Below, piece by piece: positions 58,640-64,000 of a DNA stretch of 64,000 nt. The stretch's first letter is position 1; every line of letters begins with the position of its first letter. Below the pieces are notes generated by a model. It did no database searches and was not told the DNA's origin. It saw only the letters and a list, made by a program, of their open reading frames with translations. This stretch comes from Salvelinus alpinus (taxonomy: Eukaryota > Chordata > Actinopteri > Salmoniformes > Salmonidae): contig NC_092091.1 of the NCBI RefSeq assembly GCF_045679555.1, positions 18,350,072 to 18,414,071 on the forward strand, read 5' to 3'. The translations under genes were made by a program, and so were the position numbers.

Positions 58640-58841
58640 TTTGCATGCTTCACATTCATGCATGGCACAGCACCTGGTTTCAGTCAGTCTCATTCCAAAT
58701 CCTGCCTTGGTCCCTGTGCCCAAGGAAGGGAAGGTAACCTGCCTAAATGATTACCACCCCATAGCACTCACGTTGGTAGCCATGAAGTGCTTTGAAAAGC
58801 TGGTCATGGCTCACAACAGCATCCTCCCAGATACCCTAGAC

Positions 58842-61499
58842 CAGGGGTGTCAAAGTCAAATGGACGGAGGGCCAAATAAAAAATTTAGCTACAAGCCGAG
58901 GGCCGGACTGTTCGAATGTTCATTGAAAAAATTTTAAATGACGCATATAGTCTAGTGAACCTAATTGAACCTACTGAAAACCTAACAAATATATTCCAAT
59001 ATGATCAGATAAATAAAGCAATATTTTCTTATGGCTCTGTCAGTAATCTTTAATTTTCAACAGACACAAAAGACAAATTTCCTTTATATAAAAATCCCCA
59101 TAACATGAACATTAAATGAAAGAAACCGGTATTCAAGGCACCATCAGTAGCCTATATTTTCTATTTTAGCAAAAGTGGGCTAAATTTACTTCAAAGAAAA
59201 AAACAATAATAGCAATTTTCTATCATCCACTCAACTGAAATATTTTTAAAATATAATTGGATTGAAATACAATAAAATAAAGTGCAAAAATCTATTAATC
59301 AAAAACAACACTTTGTTTAAGGAGAAGTAACATGCAGTGAAAACAAATATTAAACTTTAACTTTTAAACTTGAACTGAGTAAAAACTCTAAATATGTGAT
59401 TGCACAGTAATGTTCACTTGTTTGAGGTTGAGGGTGATACTTGGTGGTGTCCCATCTTTTCCACAAGTTCATCAATGTTCGGGGTAAGGCTCTGAGCTGA
59501 GGAAATCCTCAGAATTGAGTGGAGGTGTTCAGCAGTAAGTCGACTTCTGTGTGATGTTTTGTTCAGGTTCATCAAAGAAAACAGTTGTTCACACAGGTAT
59601 GTGCTGCCAAACATAGACAACGTTTGAGCAGCCTGGATGCGCAGCTGGGGCATTGTGTCGGGGAGGAAACGGGCGAACTCCGCAGCACCCACTGCCGCAT
59701 ATTTTGCCCTCAGTGCATCATTGCATTGGAGGTCAATCAACTCCATTTGGAGGTTTGGTGGTGAGCTTTCCACGTCAACAGCAAATGGGTTACCGAGCAG
59801 TTCCAACCTGCTTTTTTGTGCTTCAAAGTCAGCAAATCGGCGTCGAAAGTCAGCGGCAAGCATACCTATTTTATCAGCCAACTGTGCGCTCGGGAACGCA
59901 CTGGTAGAGAGCTTCTCTTTCATGGTCTGGCAGCTGGGAAAGTGGCTCAAATTTTCTTTCCGCATCTGCGTCTCCCACAGAGTCAGTTTGGTTTTAAATG
60001 CCTTCACTGTACTGTACATATCAGAGATGACATGATCCCGACCCTGCAGCTGCAAGTTCATTGCATTCAGATGACTCGTAATGTCACACAGAAAAGCCAT
60101 TTCACACAGAAACATTTCGTCTCGGAGTTGTGTTGTGTCTTTCCCTTTGCTGTCCAAGAACAGACAAATCTCCTCACGAAGCTCGAAACATCTTTGAAGC
60201 ACCTTTCCCTGGCTTAGCCATCGCACCTCTGTGTGATAAGGCAAATCACCATGCTCCGTTTCTAACTCCGTCAGAAATGCCTTGAACTGGCGGTGATTCA
60301 AACCTTTGGCTCTGATAAAGTTAACTGTGCGCGTGATGATGCTCATTACATGCTCCATTTTCAAGGCTTTACCGCACAACGCTTCCTGGTGTATGATACA
60401 ATGATAAGCTGTCAGCTCACCTGTCGCGTTTTCCTCTTGCATCTTTTCCCGTATCTTCGCCACCAGTCCGCTCCTGTGTCCACACATCGCAGGTGCTCCG
60501 TCGGTTGTCAAACCCACGAGTTTTTCCCAAGGCAGCTCCATCTCATTTACACATCTTGACACCTCTTCATACAAATCATGCCCCGTAGTTGTGCCATGCA
60601 TAGGACGTAAAGCCAAAAACTCCTCTGTCACGCTTAGGCTGGAGTCCACTCCGCGGATGAAAATTGACAACTGGGCAATGTCAGAAATGTCGGTGCTCTC
60701 ATCCACAGCCAAGGAATATGCAATGAAATCTTTTCCCTTTTTCACAAGCTGCTCTTTTAGATTGATGGACAACTGGTCTACTCTCTCGGCAATGGTGTTT
60801 CTGCTCAGACTCACATTTAAAAAGAGTTGCCTTTTTTCTGGGCAAACTTCGTCACAAACTTTAATCATGCAGTTTTTGATGAAATCCCCCTCCGTAAATG
60901 GCCGGGCTGATTTAGCGATCTCTTCTGCCAAAATAAAACTGGCCTTGACAGCAGCCTGGCCTTGTGATTTGGCTTTTTTGAACAGAGCCTGTCGAGATTT
61001 GAGGCCTCGTTTTAATTCCTCTGCCTTTTGTAGCCTTTGTTCCATGTCCATATTCTTGTTTTTGTCCGCGTGTTTCGTTTCATAATGTCGTCTCAGATTA
61101 TACTCTTTCAGTACCGCCACACTTTCTCCACACAGAAGACACACAGGTTTTCCAGCTACCTCCGTGAACATATACTCCGACTCCCACCTTGTTTGAAACC
61201 CCCGGTTCTCAGTGTCCACCTTCCGTTTTGCCATTTTTGATGGGTATCTGAAAGTTAATTTTACTGTGATGCTGACGACTGCTGTGCCAATAAATATTGA
61301 AATGAAGCAGCCTACTGCTCGGTGCGTCACCGTTGCATTGTGGGAAATGTAGTATTGGTGCGTGTAAAAGATCTGCGGGCTGCCGGCTTGCTGCGGTCTG
61401 CGGGCCGGTTCTAATAATAAATCAAGATCATCCCAGGGGCCGTAAAAAACCTTCTCGCGGGCCGGATGTGGCCCGCGGGCCTTGACTCTGACATATGTG
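58842..61499 (-). mobile_element. ZBED-type hAT element with intact transposase
   Basis: The left end is CAGGGGTGTCAAAGTCAAA. The right end (61499-61481, complement) is CACATATGTCAGAGTCAAG, matching at 13 of 19 positions. The flanks are CCCTAGAC (58834-58841 and 61500-61507), an exact 8-bp duplication. A sub-terminal GC-rich inverted motif (GGCCCGCGGGCC, 61470-61481) lies at the right. The damaged right end may prevent movement even though the gene is open. Confidence 0.95.
59414..61234 (-). CDS. ZBED-type hAT transposase, intact, 606 aa
   Basis: I start at ATG 61234 (MAKRKVDTENRGFQTRWESE); the frame is open 32 codons further upstream but without family similarity. A BED-like zinc finger has C32, C35, H50 and H55 (VCLLCGESVAVLKEYNLRRH). 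The core has SLAVDESTDISDIAQLSIF (first Asp), GLTTDGAPAMCG (second Asp) and YHCIIHQEALC. The C-terminal dimerisation region has FGSTYLCEQLFSLMNLNKTS, with the expected Glu, then LTAEHLHSILRI. It resembles the hAT-derived part of GTF2IRD2 and related ZBED proteins. It could be an active transposase or just a young copy. Confidence 0.95.
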   Translation of the reverse strand: MAKRKVDTENRGFQTRWESEYMFTEVAGKPVCLLCGESVAVLKEYNLRRHYETKHADKNKNMDMEQRLQKAEELKRGLKSRQALFKKAKSQGQAAVKASFILAEEIAKSARPFTEGDFIKNCMIKVCDEVCPEKRQLFLNVSLSRNTIAERVDQLSINLKEQLVKKGKDFIAYSLAVDESTDISDIAQLSIFIRGVDSSLSVTEEFLALRPMHGTTTGHDLYEEVSRCVNEMELPWEKLVGLTTDGAPAMCGHRSGLVAKIREKMQEENATGELTAYHCIIHQEALCGKALKMEHVMSIITRTVNFIRAKGLNHRQFKAFLTELETEHGDLPYHTEVRWLSQGKVLQRCFELREEICLFLDSKGKDTTQLRDEMFLCEMAFLCDITSHLNAMNLQLQGRDHVISDMYSTVKAFKTKLTLWETQMRKENLSHFPSCQTMKEKLSTSAFPSAQLADKIGMLAADFRRRFADFEAQKSRLELLGNPFAVDVESSPPNLQMELIDLQCNDALRAKYAAVGAAEFARFLPDTMPQLRIQAAQTLSMFGSTYLCEQLFSLMNLNKTSHRSRLTAEHLHSILRISSAQSLTPNIDELVEKMGHHQVSPSTSNK

Positions 61500-62274
61500 C
61501 CCTAGACCCACTCTAATTCACAAACCACCCCAACAGCCACAGATCACACTCCACACTGCCCTTTCCCACCTGGACAAAAGGAACACCTATGTGAGAATGC
61601 TGTTCATTGACTACAGCTCAGCGTTCAACACCATAGTGCCCACGAAGCTCATCACTAAGCTAAGGAGCCTGGACTAAACACCTCCCTCTGCAACTGTATC
61701 CTGGACTTCCTGACGGGCCTCCCCCAGGTTGTAAGTGTAGGCAACAACACGTCTGCCACGCTGATCCTCAACACTGGGGCCCCTCAGGGGTGTGTACATA
61801 GTCCCCTCCTTTACTCCCAGTTCACCCACGACTGCATTGCCAAACACGACTCCAACACTATCATTAAGTTTGCTGACGACACAACAGTGGTAGGCCTGAT
61901 CACCGACAACGATGAGACGGCCTTTTGGGAGGACGTCAGAGGACAACAACCTCTCCCTCAATGTGAGCAAGACAAAGGAGCTGATCGTGGACTACAGGAA
62001 AATGCAGGCCATTAACATCAACAGGCCTGTAGTGGAACAGTTCGAGAGTTTCAAGTTCCTTGGTGTCCACATCACCAACGAACTATCATGGTCCAAACAC
62101 ACCAAGACAGTTGTGAAGAGGGCACAAGAAAACCTTTTCCCCCTCAGAAGACTGGAAATATTTGGCATGGGTCCCCAGATCCTCAAAGTTCTACAGCTGC
62201 ACCATTGACAGCATCCTGACCGGTTGCATCACCGCCTGGTATGACAACTGCTCGGCATCATACACCCCCGCCCT

Positions 62275-62790
62275 TATTTTTCCCAGAGAGATGTTTATTT
62301 GTCGGCGCGATGCACAAAGATTCCCGGTGGCTGTACCGACTCCGACAGCATATCCCGAGAGAGCCATGTTTCCATGAAACAGAGTATGTTACAATCCCTG
62401 ATGTCTCTCTGGAAAGCAACCCTTACCCTAACTTCGTCTACCTTGTTATCTAGAGACTGGACATTAGCGAGTAATATACTCTGAAGCGGTGAGTGGTGTG
62501 TGCGCCTCCGAAGTCTGACCAGAAGGCCGCTCCGTCTACCTCTTCTGTGGCGACGTTGTCTTGGGTCAGCCTCTGGAATCAGTTCAGATGTCCTGGGTGG
62601 TTTGGACAAAGTTGTATTCCTCGTCGTAGTGCTGGTAAGTTGACGTCGCTCTGATATCCAATAACACGTAAAGTTTTCTGGGCTAACAATGTAAGAAATA
62701 ATACATTAAAAAAACTAAATACTGCAAAGTTTCCTAAGGACTAGAAGCGAGGCGGCCCTCTGTCGGCGCCATCTTGTACATACATCAAAG
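62275..62790 (-). pseudogene. LINE 5' end: UTR and endonuclease start
   Basis: On the minus strand, AAGATGGCGCCGACAGAGGG (from 62777) is a LINE-like 5' start. The frame 62609-62295 then reads LQSILLANVQSLDNKVDEVR and DIRDCNILCFMETWLSRDML, the beginning of the endonuclease of the Rex1/L2 group. It is tail-to-tail with the plus-strand RT fragment that ends at 62265. Confidence 0.7.
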
Positions 62791-62992
62791 CTAGCTTGTC
62801 ATTTTTGCGCCACAAATGAGTCGTAGCCCCATCCTTGTGGGTATTACTGCACTGCGTTGCTATTAATGGACTAGCTACGAACAAAGGAAAACTACTACAA
62901 TGCTCGCTCGATTACCACTACAAAACGCACAGGCGAAGAGGAGATGCAGGTTTTTTTGCATTAATTTACATGGTTTCTACTTTCTGGATGTA

Positions 62993-64000
62993 CAGTGCAT
63001 TCGGACAGTATTCAGACCACTTTTTCCACATTTTGTTACATTAGCCTCATTCTAAAATTGAATAAATACATGTTTCCCCCCACCAATCTACACACAATAC
63101 CCCATAATGATAAAGTAAAGTTTTTTTGAAAATGTATTAAAAATAAACTGAAATACCTTATTTACATAAGTATTCAGACCCTTTGCTATGAGACTGGAAA
63201 TTGAGCTCAGGTGCATCCTGTTTCCATTGATCATCCTTGATGATTCTACAACTTTATTGGCATCCACATGTGGTAAATTACATTGATTGGACATGGTTTG
63301 GGAAGACACACACCTGTCTATATAAGGTCCCACAGTTGACAGTGCATGTCAGAGCTAAAACTAAGCCATGAGGTCAAAGGAATTGTACGAAGAGCTTCGA
63401 GACAGGATTGTGTCGAGGCACAGATCGTGGGAAGGGTCCCAAAAAAATTCTGCAGCATTGAAGGTCCCCAAGAACACAGTGGCCTCCATCATTCTTAAAT
63501 GGAAGAAGTTTGGAACCACCAAGACTCTTCCTCGAGCTGGCCGCCCGGCCAAACTGCGCAATCGGCGGAGAACGGCCTTGGCCAGGGAGGTAACCAAGAA
63601 CCCGATGGGTACTCTGACAGAGCTCCAGAGTTCCTCCATGGAGATGGGAGAACCTTCCAGAAGGACAACAATATTTGCAGCACTCCACCAATCAGGCCTT
63701 TATGGTAGTGGCCAGATGGAAGCCACTCCCCAATAAAAGATACATGACTGCCCTCTTGGAGTTTGCCAAAAGGCAGCTAAATACACTCAGACCATGAGAA
63801 ACAAGATTCTCTGGTCTGATGAAACCAACATTGAACTCTTTGGCCTGAATGTCAAGCATCACGCCTGGAGGAAACCTGGCACCATCCCTACGGTGAAGCA
63901 TGGTGGTGGCTGAATCAAGCTGTGGGGATGTTTTTCAGCGGCAGGGACTGGGAGATTAGTCAGGATTGAGGGAAAGATGAACGGAGAAAAGTACAGAGTT
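62993..64000 (+). mobile_element. Tc1-like element, runs off the window
   Basis: TA at 62991 is followed by CAGTGCATTCGGACAGTATT. The inner part matches element A at 37382 (GGTGCATCCTGTTTCCATTG, CTGTCTATATAAGGTCCCAC). The right end lies beyond 64000. Confidence 0.9.
63368..64000 (+). pseudogene. Tc1-like transposase, frameshifted, incomplete
   Basis: ATG at 63368 gives MRSKELYEELRDRIVSRHRS, KVPKNTVASIILKWKKFGT and the hinge LPRAGRPAKLRNRRR. At GGCCTTTATGGTAGTGGCC (63698-63716) two bases are lost compared with element A, shifting the frame. WSDETNIELFGLN, with the first catalytic Asp, follows in another frame at about 63810. A TGA at 63912 replaces part of GGGSIMLWG. The rest is outside the window. 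Confidence 0.9.

Larger units (their letters stand above)
58640..62265 (+). pseudogene. Rex1/L2-group LINE RT fragment, split by a hAT element
   Basis: The left part (58690-58841) encodes [20 protein letters not shown] with CFEKLV. The right part (61508-62265) encodes [20 protein letters not shown], then [30 protein letters not shown] and FKFLGVHITNELSWSKH. The join is exact once one copy of CCCTAGAC is removed. The 3' end is cut after ITAWYDNC, which is unusual for a LINE and points to a later rearrangement. Confidence 0.85.

Overview
The window looks like salmonid fish (Salmo/Oncorhynchus-type) nuclear DNA. The evidence is HpaI-type tRNA SINEs, a copy of the Tss Tc1-like family from which Sleeping Beauty was rebuilt, many other Tc1-like elements, L2/Rex1-group LINEs, and a fish-type C2H2 zinc-finger gene family. 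No bacterial or phage gene organisation is present. Most of the sequence is transposable elements, many inserted inside one another. Host coding sequence is limited to pieces of zinc-finger genes and one weak minus-strand exon candidate.

Layout. 1-3.3 kb: a SINE, largely unrecognised DNA, and a minus-strand zinc-finger first exon. 3.5-10 kb: a locally repeated unit of about 200 bp, broken by three Tc1-like elements and facing an inverted copy of itself. 10-13 kb: small non-autonomous elements and a plus-strand zinc-finger first exon. 13.2-23.3 kb: a minus-strand Gypsy-type LTR retrotransposon relic, split by a 1.56-kb non-autonomous hAT element, a complete L2-type LINE with an intact ORF and a 2A-like motif, and a 330-bp insertion. 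23.3-28.2 kb: a second copy of that hAT family, LINE pieces, a perfect hairpin and a Tc1 relic. 28.2-29.8 kb: a Tc1-like transposon with an intact 340-aa transposase and nearly identical long inverted repeats. 29.9-32.6 kb: a fold-back element split by a probable solo LTR, and a LINE with a 5' inversion. 33.0-37.3 kb: a six-finger C2H2 exon and a probable 3' UTR holding a Tc1 relic that itself carries an LTR-like insert.

37.4-42.5 kb: three Tc1-like elements, one inside another (host Tc1, Sleeping Beauty-family copy, younger Tc1). 42.8-47.3 kb: another three-level nest, with a Penelope-like element inside a ZBED-type hAT inside an L1 ORF1. 47.5-54.3 kb: a GT microsatellite, a Tc1 relic holding a TTAA-flanked non-coding element, L1 and CR1/L2 fragments, an internally deleted LINE and a rearranged Tc1 end. 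55.1 kb: a third zinc-finger first exon. 55.9-62.8 kb: a decayed L2 copy, then an RT fragment split by a hAT element with an intact 606-aa ZBED-type transposase. 63.0 kb to the end: a Tc1-like element that runs off the window.

The features do not form a pathway. The clear stories are the relative order of insertions (several confirmed by target-site duplications), three coding-intact elements (Tc1 at 28.2 kb, LINE at 17-21.7 kb, hAT at 58.8 kb), and a locally duplicated zinc-finger family. I found no convincing new host system. Family names come from recognising motifs and ends by eye; no database search was run.
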